Positions 19,362 to 27,913 of a stretch of DNA of 64,000 nucleotides are shown here, one piece after another (the first letter of the stretch is position 1; every line of letters begins with the position of its first letter). Made by a program: the position numbers and the translations under genes. The notes beneath the pieces are model-generated. The model did no database searches and was not told the origin of the DNA. It saw only the letters and a program-made list of their open reading frames with translations. The DNA lies in contig NZ_BOOK01000014.1 of assembly GCF_016863195.1 (NCBI RefSeq), positions 124,001 through 188,000 on the forward strand, given 5' to 3'. This DNA comes from Paraplanobispora takensis. Lineage in GTDB: Bacteria; Actinomycetota; Actinomycetes; Streptosporangiales; Streptosporangiaceae.

Positions 19362-21103
19362 GGCGTGCGGGCCCGCCCGTCGCCGGACCCGCCGAGGCCC
19401 CGGTCCGGCCGTCCGCGCCTGCCGGGACGCCCGGACCGCAGGTGTCGCCGGAGGCCGGCGGGCCGGGAGCCGACGTGGCCGCGGAGGTCGCGGGGCTGGT
19501 GGCCGGGCTGCTGGCCGAGCCCTGGGGCCGGGTGTCGGCCTCGCCGTACGAGACGGGCCGGGTGGTGAGCCTGGCCCCGTGGCTGACGGGGCACGCCGAC
19601 CGCGTCGACTTCCTGCTCGACGCCCAGCGCGCGGACGGTGCCTGGGGCCCATCCGGCGGATACGCCCTGGTGCCCACCCTGAGCGCGGTCGAGGCGCTGC
19701 TGGCCGAGTTCCGGCGCGAGGGCTCCCACGCCGATCCCGGACTCCTGGCCAAGGCCGCCGCCCGTGGGCTGGAGGCCCTCAAGGAGTGGCCGTACGGCGG
19801 CGCCGGCACGCCCCTGCCCGACCTGCCGGCGATCGAGCTGATCGTGCCGTCCCTGCTCGACCTGATCGACGGTCACCTCGACGCCGGGCCGCCCGGCGAG
19901 AACCGTCCCGGGGACCGCGGACCGGGGCTGCCACCGGGTATGGACAAGGCCAAGCTGGCGTCGGTCAGAGCCCTGCTGGCCTCCGGCGCGGCGGTCCCGC
20001 AGAAGCTGGTGCACGCCCTGGAGATCGCGGGCCACGAGGCGCTGGCCGCCTGCCGGGTCGCCCCCACCCCGATGCCCGGCGCGATGGCGGCCGTCGGCGC
20101 CTCACCCGCCGCGAGCGCCGCCTGGCTGGCCGCGCGGCCCGGCGCCGCGTCGGGTGGTCCGGAGGGGGAGGCCGCGGTACGGAGGTATCTGGAGGCGGTG
20201 GTGGCGCGCTCCGGCGGTCCGGTGCCCTGCGCCTTCCCGATCACCCTGTTCGAGCGCGGCTGGGCGCTGAGCTGGCTGCGGCGTGCCGGGATCCCGGTGG
20301 ACGCGCCGCCCGAGCTGATGGCGAGCCTGCGGGAGGCGCTGGCCCCCGAGGGGGCGGCCACCGGGCCGGGGCTGCCGGCCGACGCCGACACCACCTCCGT
20401 CGCGCTGTACGCCCTGGCGCTGCTCGGCGAGCCGCACGAGCCGCGGGGACTGTGGCCGTTCGAGACCGGGACCCACTTCTGCACCTGGCGCGGGGAGGAG
20501 GGGATGTCCCCGACGACCAACGCGCACGTTCTGGACGCCTTCGGGGAGTACGTGCGCCGCCGTGGCGGGGAGCCCCGCCACGCGGCCGTCGTGGCCAAGC
20601 TGTCGGCCTGGCTGCGCGGTCTCCAGCGGGGCGACGGGAGCTGGCCGGACCGCTGGCACGCCTCGCCGTACTACGCCACGGCCTGCTGCGCGATCGCGCT
20701 GCACGAGTTCGGCGGCCCCGAGTCGGCGGGCGCGGTGGGACGCGCGGTGGACTGGGTGCTCGGCGGACAGCGCCCGGACGGGTCGTGGGGCCGGTGGGAG
20801 GGCACCGCCGAGGAGACCGCCTACGCGCTGCAGACCCTGCTGCTCACCGGCTCACCCGGCGGCCGGTCGGAGGCGCCGCCCGCCGGGCCGCTCACCGGCT
20901 CGCCGGCGGGGGAGCGGTCCGGGCCGCGGGAGGCCGTGGAACGCGGGTACCGCCGGCTGCTGGAGCTCCGTGACCGGCCGGCGCCGCCTCTGTGGGTCGA
21001 CAAGGACCTGTACCTGCCGGGGACGATCGTCCGCACGGCGGTGCTGGGGGCGCTCCACCTGGCGGGCCGGACACTGGCCTTATCAGATTCTGACTCGCCT
21101 TGA
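19358..21103 (+). CDS. Class II diterpene cyclase (DxDTT variant)
   Basis: A 581-residue protein of the squalene-hopene-cyclase/CPP-synthase fold. Three QW-type segments (QRADGAWG, LQRGDGSW, QRPDGSWG) support this. The acid motif is D342-A-D344-T-T, not the common DxDDT; from memory, M. tuberculosis halimadienyl diphosphate synthase Rv3377c carries the same DxDTT variant. It should cyclise geranylgeranyl diphosphate by protonation, leaving the diphosphate for the class I enzyme. GTG 19358 overlaps the stop of the class I gene. A Pro/Ala-rich N-terminal 35 residues may be dispensable. No signal peptide. The product ring system cannot be predicted here. Confidence 0.85.
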   Translation: MRRAGPPVAGPAEAPVRPSAPAGTPGPQVSPEAGGPGADVAAEVAGLVAGLLAEPWGRVSASPYETGRVVSLAPWLTGHADRVDFLLDAQRADGAWGPSGGYALVPTLSAVEALLAEFRREGSHADPGLLAKAAARGLEALKEWPYGGAGTPLPDLPAIELIVPSLLDLIDGHLDAGPPGENRPGDRGPGLPPGMDKAKLASVRALLASGAAVPQKLVHALEIAGHEALAACRVAPTPMPGAMAAVGASPAASAAWLAARPGAASGGPEGEAAVRRYLEAVVARSGGPVPCAFPITLFERGWALSWLRRAGIPVDAPPELMASLREALAPEGAATGPGLPADADTTSVALYALALLGEPHEPRGLWPFETGTHFCTWRGEEGMSPTTNAHVLDAFGEYVRRRGGEPRHAAVVAKLSAWLRGLQRGDGSWPDRWHASPYYATACCAIALHEFGGPESAGAVGRAVDWVLGGQRPDGSWGRWEGTAEETAYALQTLLLTGSPGGRSEAPPAGPLTGSPAGERSGPREAVERGYRRLLELRDRPAPPLWVDKDLYLPGTIVRTAVLGALHLAGRTLALSDSDSP

Positions 21104-21188
21104 AAACCTACCGTAAACCTACAAAAGGGACAGAAAGCCTCATTCATTCCCCCCTGCCTTGAGTGTGTTTATGGACATTGCTAAGGTT

Positions 21189-21217
21189 CAGCGGGTGTGA
21201 TGCGGGATATCCCGCTG
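21189..21217. promoter_or_regulatory. Nested palindromes upstream of the conservon
   Basis: GCGGGATATCCCGC (21202-21215) is a perfect 14-nt palindrome. The arm TCAGCGGG at 21189-21196 is also complementary to CCCGCTGA at 21210-21217, so two mutually exclusive hairpins are possible. It is 85 nt before the conservon kinase gene; an operator or attenuator is plausible. Confidence 0.4.
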
Positions 21218-21301
21218 ATCCGTGACTTATGGTGGCCATTCGGCGTATTTGCCGATTGCTGAAATTGCTCGCTCTTTCTTCCTGTTCTCGGGGTGGATGC
21301 C

Positions 21302-23755
21302 ATGCGCTTGCGCAATGCGCGCTTGCGGACCAAGGTCACGGCGCTTCTGGTGTCGCTCACCGCACTTTGGGCATTCACCGCGTGGGTGACCGTCCGTGAC
21401 GGCGTGAACATGCTGGGCGTGGCCACCCTCAACTCCGACGTGGCCGAGCCCGGCGAGCGGCTCATCGTCGAACTGCAGGCCGAGCGCAGGCTCACCGCGA
21501 TCACGCTCGGTGAGCCGGGGACGCAGGCCCGCCGGGAGGCGCTGACCGCCCAGCGCAAGCGCACCGACGAGGCGGGTGCCGACTTCCGCAGGCGCACCTC
21601 CTCCAACGGCGTGAAGTGGCTGGGGAGCGCGGCCCTCGAACGCCGCATCGCCGAGACCCTCCGGTCGCTGGACGGCCTGGACGCCATGCGCAAGGCGATC
21701 GACGGCGGCCGCGCCGACCGCACCCGGGCGATCGCGGGGTTCACCGGCGCCGTCGACGCCGTCTTCCGCGTCTACGACTCGCTGGCCACGCTGGACGACG
21801 ACGAACTCGCCAAGGACACCCGGACGCTCATCACGATGAACCGGGCCCGCGACATGCTGGCCCAGGAGGACGCCCTGGTGATGGGCGCCCTGACCGAGGG
21901 CCGCTTCGGCGACGACGACCGCGTCCGCTTCACGCAGATCGTCGGCACCCGGCGCTTCATGCTCGACCAGGCGGTGGCGGAGCTGCCGGCCGCCGACCAG
22001 GACGCCTACCGGAAGATGGCCGACAGCCAGCAGTTCGCCCGGCTGACCGCCATGGAGGACCTGCTCGTCGAGAACCGGAACGCGGTGGCGCTCGGGCTGG
22101 TCGACGCGGTCAAGTGGAGCGGTGACGCCCAGCCCGCGCTGTCGAGGTTCGCGCAGAGCGTGCTCACCGCCGGCGGCGGCGTGGTGGAGCGCGCCGTGCC
22201 GGTGGCCACCGGCGTCATCGTGCGGCTCGTGCTCGCCGGCGGCCTGGGCCTGGTCGCCGTCATCGCCTCGGTCGTCCTGGCCATCACCACGGCCCGCGCC
22301 CTGGTCCAGCAGCTGGAGAAGCTGCGGACCGCGGCCTGGGAGCTGGCCGACAAGCGGCTGCCCGGCGTGGTGGACCGGATCGGTCACGGCGAGAACGTGG
22401 ACGTGGCCGCCGAGGCGCCGCCGCTGGAGTTCGGCGACGACCAGATCGGCCAGGTCGGCAGGGCCTTCAACGCCGTCCAGCAGACCGCGATCAAGGTGGC
22501 GGCCGAGCAGGCCCAGCTCCGGCGCGACATCGCCGACATCCTGCGCAACCTCGCCCGCCGTACCCAGGGCCTCGTGCACCGCCAGCTGAACGTGCTGGAC
22601 GCCATGGAAAGGCGCGAGCAGGACCCGCAGGAGCTGCGGGACCTGTTCCGGCTGGACCACCTGGCCACCCGCATGCGCCGCTACGCGGAGAACCTCCTGG
22701 TCCTGTCGGGGGCGGCCCCGGGCCGCGCCTGGCGGGAGGCGGTCCCGATGCTCGACGTGGTGCGCGGCGCGCTGGCCGAGATCGAGGACTACACCCGGGT
22801 GGACGTGCTGCCCATGGGCGAGGTGTCGCTGGACGGCCGGGCCGTCGGCGACGTCATCCACCTGGTGGCCGAGCTGGTCGAGAACGCGGCGTCCTTCTCG
22901 CCGCCCTACACGACGGTCAAGGTCAGCGGGAGCGTCGTGGCCCACGGGTACGCCGTGGAGATCGAGGACCGGGGCCTGGGCATGAGCCCGCAGGACGTCG
23001 CCGCGGCCAACGAGCGCATCGCCAACCCGCCCGAGCTCAAGCTGTCGGGCAACGCCCGCCTGGGACTGTACGTGGTCAGCCGCCTGGCCGAACGGCACGG
23101 CATCAGGGTGACGTTCAAGGCCTCGCCGTACGGCGGCACGACCGTCGTCGTCCTGATCCCGCAGGACCTGATCAGCGACGGCGGCGTCCCCTCCGGGGAG
23201 GGCGTCCCCGGCGCACGGCCCGCGGAGCCGGCCGTGGCCGCCGCCCGCGCGGACGGCCTCCGGACCCACGCGGAGGCCGTCCACGCCCGTACGGCCGTCG
23301 CGGAAGGCGCCCGTACGGCGGCCGCCCGGCCGCCCCTGGAACCCGCCGCGCCACCCGTGAGACGGCAGGCGCCGGCGGTGACGGCGCACGTGAGCCCGGA
23401 GGAGCTGGCGGCGTCCGGCCCGCCTGCCGGGCCGGACAGGGGAGGGGCCGTGAACGCGGAGCCCGTACCGGCGCCGGCGGCGTCGTCCGTCATGCCGGCG
23501 CCCGACACCAGCCACACCCCCGGCGGCCTGCCGAGGCGCGTGCCCCAGACCCACCTCGCCGCACCCCTGCGCGAGCAGGAGCCCGCGCCCCCGCCGGCGC
23601 CGCAGGAGAGCGGGGACGACGGCGAGCGCTCGCCGGAGGAGATCCGCGCAGCCTTCTCCTCCTTCCAGGCGGGCACCCGCCGGGGACGGTCCGAGGCGGC
23701 GCAACTGCTGATCGAGGGGGGTGAACGCGCGCAGGACGATCGGCCACCCATGTGA
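21302..23755 (+). CDS. cvnA: Conservon sensor histidine kinase (CvnA type, nitrate-sensor-like)
   Basis: An 817-residue membrane kinase. An N-terminal transmembrane helix (about 10-30) and a second at about 305-330 bracket an extracellular helical NIT-like domain (about 40-300). The cytoplasmic part has a dimerisation segment (RRDIADILRNLARRTQGLVHRQ), and an ATPase domain with N-box ELVENAASFSPP, EDRGLGM and GLYVVSRLA. The final 190 residues are Pro/Ala-rich and probably disordered. In conservons such kinases work with Roadblock, DUF742 and GTPase partners to control development and secondary metabolism. ATG 21302 is preferred over GTG 21293, since the coded N-terminus MRLRNARLRTKV is the family norm. 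Confidence 0.88.
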   Translation: MRLRNARLRTKVTALLVSLTALWAFTAWVTVRDGVNMLGVATLNSDVAEPGERLIVELQAERRLTAITLGEPGTQARREALTAQRKRTDEAGADFRRRTSSNGVKWLGSAALERRIAETLRSLDGLDAMRKAIDGGRADRTRAIAGFTGAVDAVFRVYDSLATLDDDELAKDTRTLITMNRARDMLAQEDALVMGALTEGRFGDDDRVRFTQIVGTRRFMLDQAVAELPAADQDAYRKMADSQQFARLTAMEDLLVENRNAVALGLVDAVKWSGDAQPALSRFAQSVLTAGGGVVERAVPVATGVIVRLVLAGGLGLVAVIASVVLAITTARALVQQLEKLRTAAWELADKRLPGVVDRIGHGENVDVAAEAPPLEFGDDQIGQVGRAFNAVQQTAIKVAAEQAQLRRDIADILRNLARRTQGLVHRQLNVLDAMERREQDPQELRDLFRLDHLATRMRRYAENLLVLSGAAPGRAWREAVPMLDVVRGALAEIEDYTRVDVLPMGEVSLDGRAVGDVIHLVAELVENAASFSPPYTTVKVSGSVVAHGYAVEIEDRGLGMSPQDVAAANERIANPPELKLSGNARLGLYVVSRLAERHGIRVTFKASPYGGTTVVVLIPQDLISDGGVPSGEGVPGARPAEPAVAAARADGLRTHAEAVHARTAVAEGARTAAARPPLEPAAPPVRRQAPAVTAHVSPEELAASGPPAGPDRGGAVNAEPVPAPAASSVMPAPDTSHTPGGLPRRVPQTHLAAPLREQEPAPPPAPQESGDDGERSPEEIRAAFSSFQAGTRRGRSEAAQLLIEGGERAQDDRPPM

Positions 23756-23844
23756 CCCCGGACGATGATCGCGATTCGCGCACGAGACCCCGCGCCGACG
23801 AGCCGCCGAGAATCCGGTGGCGGCCGGCAGAAAGAGGACAACGA

Positions 23845-24276
23845 GTGGTGCAGGGAACAGGGCCCGCCGCCGATCTGGCCTGGTTGCTGGACGACCTGGT
23901 CACACGCGTGGCGGAAGCCGAGCACGGAATCGTCTTCTCCACCGACGGCCTGCTGATGGCGGCCTCGGCGGGACTCGACCCGGCCGACGCCGAGCATCTG
24001 GCCGCTGTCGGCTCGGCCATCCAGAGCCTGGGCAGAGGGGTCAGCGACCGGGTCAGGGGCGGCGCGGTGCGCCAGACCATCATCGAGATGCGCTCGGCGT
24101 ACCTGATCGTGTCCACCGCGGGGCAGGGAGCCTGCCTGGCGGTGCTCTGCGCCGACGACGCCGACGTCGGTCTCGTCGCCTACGAGATGGCCATGCTCGT
24201 CACCCGGGTCGGCCAGTACCTCACCTCGCCCGCGCGGACGGCGGTCTCCGCCGACGGGGGCGACGCTCTGCGATGA
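23845..24276 (+). CDS. cvnB: Roadblock/LC7 domain protein (CvnB type)
   Basis: A 143-residue Roadblock/LC7 protein, the usual second gene of a conservon, probably dimeric and a regulator of the GTPase. Recognisable features: LAWLLDDLVTRV, a GIVFSTDGLLMA strand and AYLIVSTAGQGACLAVL. A GTG at 23752 overlapping the kinase stop is possible, but AGAGGA at 23833-23838 sits 6 nt before GTG 23845, and family members begin near here. It overlaps the DUF742 gene by 4 nt (ATGA). Confidence 0.87.
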   Translation: MVQGTGPAADLAWLLDDLVTRVAEAEHGIVFSTDGLLMAASAGLDPADAEHLAAVGSAIQSLGRGVSDRVRGGAVRQTIIEMRSAYLIVSTAGQGACLAVLCADDADVGLVAYEMAMLVTRVGQYLTSPARTAVSADGGDALR

Positions 24277-24659
24277 ACCCTCGCGACGAGCATCCCGACG
24301 CCCAGTGGATCGGGGAGGAGGCGGGGCCGATCGTCCGGCCGTACGTCCTGACCCGCGGCAGGACCGAGCCCACCCGCGGCCGGTTCGACCTCATCACCCT
24401 GGCGGTCACCGTCCGCTCCCCGTCCCCCGGGGAGATGGGCCTCACCCCGGAGTGCCACGCCATCCTGCGCCTGTGCCGGCAGCCGCAGTCGGTGGCGGAG
24501 ATCGCGGCCCACGTCGACCTCCCGGCGGGCACCGTCCGCGTCCTGCTCAGCGACCTGCTCGACCACGGGCTCGTCACCCTGCAAGAACCACAGTCGGAGA
24601 CGGACATGCAAGACGAGAGGATGTACAGGGCGGTGCTCGATGGACTCCGTGCGCTCTAG
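24273..24659 (+). CDS. cvnC: DUF742 protein (CvnC type)
   Basis: A 128-residue DUF742 protein, third in the conservon order. It begins MNPRDEHPDAQWIGEEAG, then the family segment RPYVLTRGRTEPT, and a winged-helix-like region (QSVAEIAAHVDLPAGTV). The family is thought to recruit partners or bind DNA; the role is not defined here. The ATG overlaps the Roadblock stop, and its own end runs 20 nt into the GTPase gene. Confidence 0.9.
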   Translation: MNPRDEHPDAQWIGEEAGPIVRPYVLTRGRTEPTRGRFDLITLAVTVRSPSPGEMGLTPECHAILRLCRQPQSVAEIAAHVDLPAGTVRVLLSDLLDHGLVTLQEPQSETDMQDERMYRAVLDGLRAL

Positions 24660-25266
24660 CCGCGACGCCGGGCAGGCGGTCCTGCCCAAGGCGATCAAGA
24701 TCCTGGTCGCCGGCGGCTTCGGGGCGGGCAAGACCACCCTGGTCGGCGCGGTCTCCGAGATCGAGCCGCTGCGCACAGAGGAGACGCTGACGGACCGCAG
24801 CGTCGGCGTCGACGACCTGTCGGGGGTGGAGGGCAAGGACACCACGACCGTCGCGATGGACTTCGGCCGCATCACCATCGGCGACGCCTACCGGCTCTAC
24901 CTGTTCGGCACCCCGGGGCAGGAGCGTTTCTGGTTCCTGTGGGACGAGCTGGCGCTGGGCGCGCTGGGCGCGGTCGTGCTGGCCGACACCCGCAGGCTGG
25001 CCGACTGCTTCCCCTCCCTGGACTACTTCGAGCGCCGGCAGACGCCCTTCATCGTGGCGGTCAACTGCTTCGACGGCGCCCGTCGCTACGACCTGGAGGA
25101 GGTGCGGCTCGGGCTGACCCTTCCCCCCGGCGTCCCGGTCATGCTCTGCGACGCGCGCAGGCGGGCGTCCGGCAAGGACGTCCTCATCACTCTGGTGGAG
25201 CACGCGATGAAGGTGCGGCTCGGCAGATCCCCCTCCGGTCCGGGGCAGCTGGAGACCATCAAGTAG
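24640..25266 (+). CDS. cvnD: Conservon small GTPase-like ATP/GTP-binding protein (CvnD type)
   Basis: A 208-residue P-loop protein, the fourth conservon component. G1 GGFGAGKTT, switch/G2 TTTVAMDFG, G3-like LFGTPGQERF, and a relaxed G4 NCFD in place of NKxD. It is membrane-proximal in the family and links kinase state to output. The ATG lies 20 nt inside the DUF742 gene. The classical fifth gene, a P450 (cvnE), is missing here: the next gene is a metallohydrolase. Thus this is a four-gene conservon. Confidence 0.9.
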   Translation: MDSVRSSRDAGQAVLPKAIKILVAGGFGAGKTTLVGAVSEIEPLRTEETLTDRSVGVDDLSGVEGKDTTTVAMDFGRITIGDAYRLYLFGTPGQERFWFLWDELALGALGAVVLADTRRLADCFPSLDYFERRQTPFIVAVNCFDGARRYDLEEVRLGLTLPPGVPVMLCDARRRASGKDVLITLVEHAMKVRLGRSPSGPGQLETIK

Positions 25267-25273
25267 GGATATC

Positions 25274-25291
25274 TCTCTACCCGAGTAGAGA
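25274..25291 (+). terminator. Hairpin at the end of the conservon
   Basis: TCTCTAC, loop CCGA, GTAGAGA form a perfect 7-bp stem starting 8 nt after the cvnD stop. It is followed by AAAAA rather than a T-tract, so it may stabilise the transcript end instead of acting as a classical terminator. Confidence 0.45.
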
Positions 25292-25386
25292 AAAACACAT
25301 CCGCCTGACAGGTGGGGTCCTAGCGCTGTGTGTTCGCCGTGTCACCATAACGGCGATCATGGAAGGCTTGACGCGCGGAGACGCCC

Positions 25387-27408
25387 ATGTGTGACGATCC
25401 GAGTACGTCCCCGGCCATGGCCCGGGCATTGGACGACTATCGCAAGCTGCTGGCGGAGCACGGTGTCACCTGGGGCGAGGACCCCGTCTTCTACGTGAAG
25501 TCGATGGCCACCGACGCCTACCTGATGGGCCCGCGCGACTTCTGGGGGGTGTGCTACGGCATGGTCGCCGAGCGCAACCCCGGCGCCGGCGTCAAGTCCC
25601 TGGAGGACGACCTCACCGCGCTGGACATGGACGAGGTGATCCGCAACGTCCTGGCCGGGGAGGTGCTCGACAACCTCGCGGCGCTGCGGCTGACCGGTGA
25701 CGGCGTCAAGCTGGAGGCCAGGGCGCAGGCCGTACTGCCGGGGCGGACCCTGCGCACGGCGCTGCTGATCGACTCCGCCCGCGGGGAGCCGGCGACCGTG
25801 CTGGTGGACGGCCGGGCCCACGAGATCGGCCCGCGCGGCGCCCGGCTGATCGAGATCACCTCGGCCAGTCGCGTCGTCGCCGACGGCGAGCCGGTCGACC
25901 TGGCGGCCCTGACCCGCCCGGCCGCCGCCGCCCGGCTGCGGCTGCGCGCGGGACTGCCGTGCCGGTGGAGCGTGTACGGCGAGCACGGCCAGGGCTGGTA
26001 CCCCCGGGACGCCCCGCACCGGCGCGACGCCCACGTGCTGCCCTACTTCCACGGCGACGACGTGGTGCTGGAGGTCCCGGCCGAGCCGCTGACGGTACGC
26101 GTCGCGCGCGGCATGGAGTACGACCGCGCGCAGGCCGAGGTGACGCCCGTCGCGGGGCGGGAGACGCTGGTCGAGCTCACCCCCCGGCGGCTCTACGACG
26201 CGGCGGCCAGGGGCTGGTACGGCGGGGACATGCACGTCCACCTCAACTGGGCCGGGGACATGGTCGGCACCCCCGCGCTCGCGGCGGCCATGCAGCACGG
26301 CGAGGACCTGCACGTGCTCAACCTGGTGGCCGGGAACGTCTCCTCCGCGCGGGTCTACGACGCCGAGGCGCTGGAGCACTGGGCGGGCCGGGACCTGCCC
26401 TGGTCCGACGCCACCCATCTGGCCAGGATCGGCGTCGAGTACCGCAACGACCTGCTCGGCCACTTCTACGCCTTCGGGCCCTCCGCGCCGCCCTCCCGCT
26501 TCCACACCGGCTTCCTGGGCACGGCCGACTGGCCGCCCAACAGCGAGGCCTGCCGGGAGCTGCGCGGCCTGGGGGCGATCACCGGCTACAGCCACCCCTT
26601 CCACGTCCCGTTCACCGAGACCGACGGCCCGGACAAGGCGCTGCTGTGGCGGCGCAACTGCTCCTCCCGGGAGATCGTCGCCGACGCGGCGCTGGGCCTC
26701 GTCGACAGCCTCGACGTGCTCAACCACTCCTCGGTGGAGGCCACCGCCCTGGTCTACCGGCGCCTGATCGGGGCAGGCAACCGGCTGGCGGTCACCGCGG
26801 GGACCGACAGCATGCTCTCCTTCGCCCGCCGGGGCAGCCAGTCCAGCCCGCCCGGCTGGGAGCGGGTCTACGCCCGGGTGCAGGGGACGCTCACCGCGGC
26901 CTCGTTCGCCGAGGCGGTACGGCGGGGCCGTACCTTCGCCACCACCGGGCCGTGGCTGGAGCTGACCGTGGACGGGCACGGCCCCGGCGACACGCTGGAG
27001 GTGCGGGCGGGGACCCGGGTGACGATCACCGCCAGGACGGCCGGGCCCGAGGTGGAGCGCCTGGAGATCCGCACCGCCGACGGGGTGTTCGCCGAGGGGG
27101 CGGGCGGCTGGCTGACCGTCGAGCTGGCCGTGGACGAGCCGACCTACGTGGTCGCGGTCGTCTCCGGCGGGCCGCACGAGCGCAGCCTCCACCCCACGGG
27201 CGTGCACGCCCACACCAGCCCGGTCTACCTGGACGTGGACGGCCGTCACGTGGCCCGCCCCGAGGACGTCCGCTGGTGCCTGGAGTGGCTGGACGGGCTG
27301 GAGGCACTGCTCCGCGAGGAGGGCAGGTTCGAGAACGACGAGCAGCTCGCCGACCACCTGGCCCTGTACGACCGGGCCCGGGAGGTCTACCGCGGCCGCC
27401 TCCCCTGA
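25387..27408 (+). CDS. CehA/McbA family metallohydrolase
   Basis: A 673-residue protein of the PHP-like CehA/McbA superfamily. The catalytic part starts at G279: GGDMHVHLNWAG gives the metal ligands H283 and H285. Further ligands are in GAITGYSHPFH and a late DSMLSF segment. The N-terminal 240 residues are a beta-rich extension of the kind that accompanies the family, and a further beta domain follows the barrel. Named members hydrolyse carbaryl esters, but most are uncharacterised. No signal peptide is visible, so a cytosolic place is likely. GGAG at 25376 precedes ATG by 7 nt. It sits next to an I42-type lipoprotein gene. Confidence 0.82.
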   Translation: MCDDPSTSPAMARALDDYRKLLAEHGVTWGEDPVFYVKSMATDAYLMGPRDFWGVCYGMVAERNPGAGVKSLEDDLTALDMDEVIRNVLAGEVLDNLAALRLTGDGVKLEARAQAVLPGRTLRTALLIDSARGEPATVLVDGRAHEIGPRGARLIEITSASRVVADGEPVDLAALTRPAAAARLRLRAGLPCRWSVYGEHGQGWYPRDAPHRRDAHVLPYFHGDDVVLEVPAEPLTVRVARGMEYDRAQAEVTPVAGRETLVELTPRRLYDAAARGWYGGDMHVHLNWAGDMVGTPALAAAMQHGEDLHVLNLVAGNVSSARVYDAEALEHWAGRDLPWSDATHLARIGVEYRNDLLGHFYAFGPSAPPSRFHTGFLGTADWPPNSEACRELRGLGAITGYSHPFHVPFTETDGPDKALLWRRNCSSREIVADAALGLVDSLDVLNHSSVEATALVYRRLIGAGNRLAVTAGTDSMLSFARRGSQSSPPGWERVYARVQGTLTAASFAEAVRRGRTFATTGPWLELTVDGHGPGDTLEVRAGTRVTITARTAGPEVERLEIRTADGVFAEGAGGWLTVELAVDEPTYVVAVVSGGPHERSLHPTGVHAHTSPVYLDVDGRHVARPEDVRWCLEWLDGLEALLREEGRFENDEQLADHLALYDRAREVYRGRLP

Positions 27409-27443
27409 GGAGGAGCGGGACGGTGCCCGAAGGGGTGCCTCGG

Positions 27444-27449
27444 TAGCCT
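27444..27449 (+). promoter_or_regulatory. -10 element of a leaderless promoter
   Basis: TAGCCT ends 7 nt before GTG 27457, again the leaderless geometry. Confidence 0.55.
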
Positions 27450-27456
27450 GGTCCCC

Positions 27457-27894
27457 GTGAGATACCGGAAGGCGGCCGCCCTGCTGACGGCGGTGCTGGT
27501 CGTGGCGGGCGGGGCGGGGTGCGGCGCGGGCTCGGCCGTCTCGCACTACGGGAAGGTCGTCGAGGGCGGGGTCGGCCGGACGGCCGAGGTGGAGGTCACG
27601 CCCGGCGCGCGCTTCGCCCTGGCCGTCGGGGAGAACGCCTCCATCGGCGACAGCTGGCGGATGGGGCCGCTGCCGGATGTGAAGGTGGCCTCCTTCATCA
27701 GCGACGAGTACGAGGGCCCGTCGGAGGCGGCCGGGTCGGGCGGCACCCGCTATTTCGTCTTCAACGCCAAGCAGCGCGGCACGACCACGGTCACGCTCAC
27801 CAACTGCTGGCGCTGCGCGGCCGACCGCGTCCCCGCCGACGAGCAGAGCAGACGTTACTCGGGAGACGCGGTCTTCCGGATCACCGTGAAGTGA
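27457..27894 (+). CDS. Chagasin-like (inhibitor I42) lipoprotein
   Basis: A 145-residue lipoprotein. The signal peptide (basic RYRKA, then a hydrophobic run) ends in a lipobox at GAG-C22, so it should be diacylated and tethered to the membrane. The remainder resembles a chagasin fold: the ENASIGDSW segment stands for the family ENPTTGYxW loop, and GGTRYFVFNAKQRGTTTV matches the GxxxFxFxAxxxG strand. Proteinase inhibitor I42 members block papain-like cysteine peptidases. The TGY loop is altered, so activity is uncertain. A TAGCCT element ends 8 nt before the GTG start, suggesting a leaderless start. Confidence 0.7.
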   Translation: MRYRKAAALLTAVLVVAGGAGCGAGSAVSHYGKVVEGGVGRTAEVEVTPGARFALAVGENASIGDSWRMGPLPDVKVASFISDEYEGPSEAAGSGGTRYFVFNAKQRGTTTVTLTNCWRCAADRVPADEQSRRYSGDAVFRITVK

Positions 27895-27913
27895 AACATG
27901 CGACGCTTGGAGC

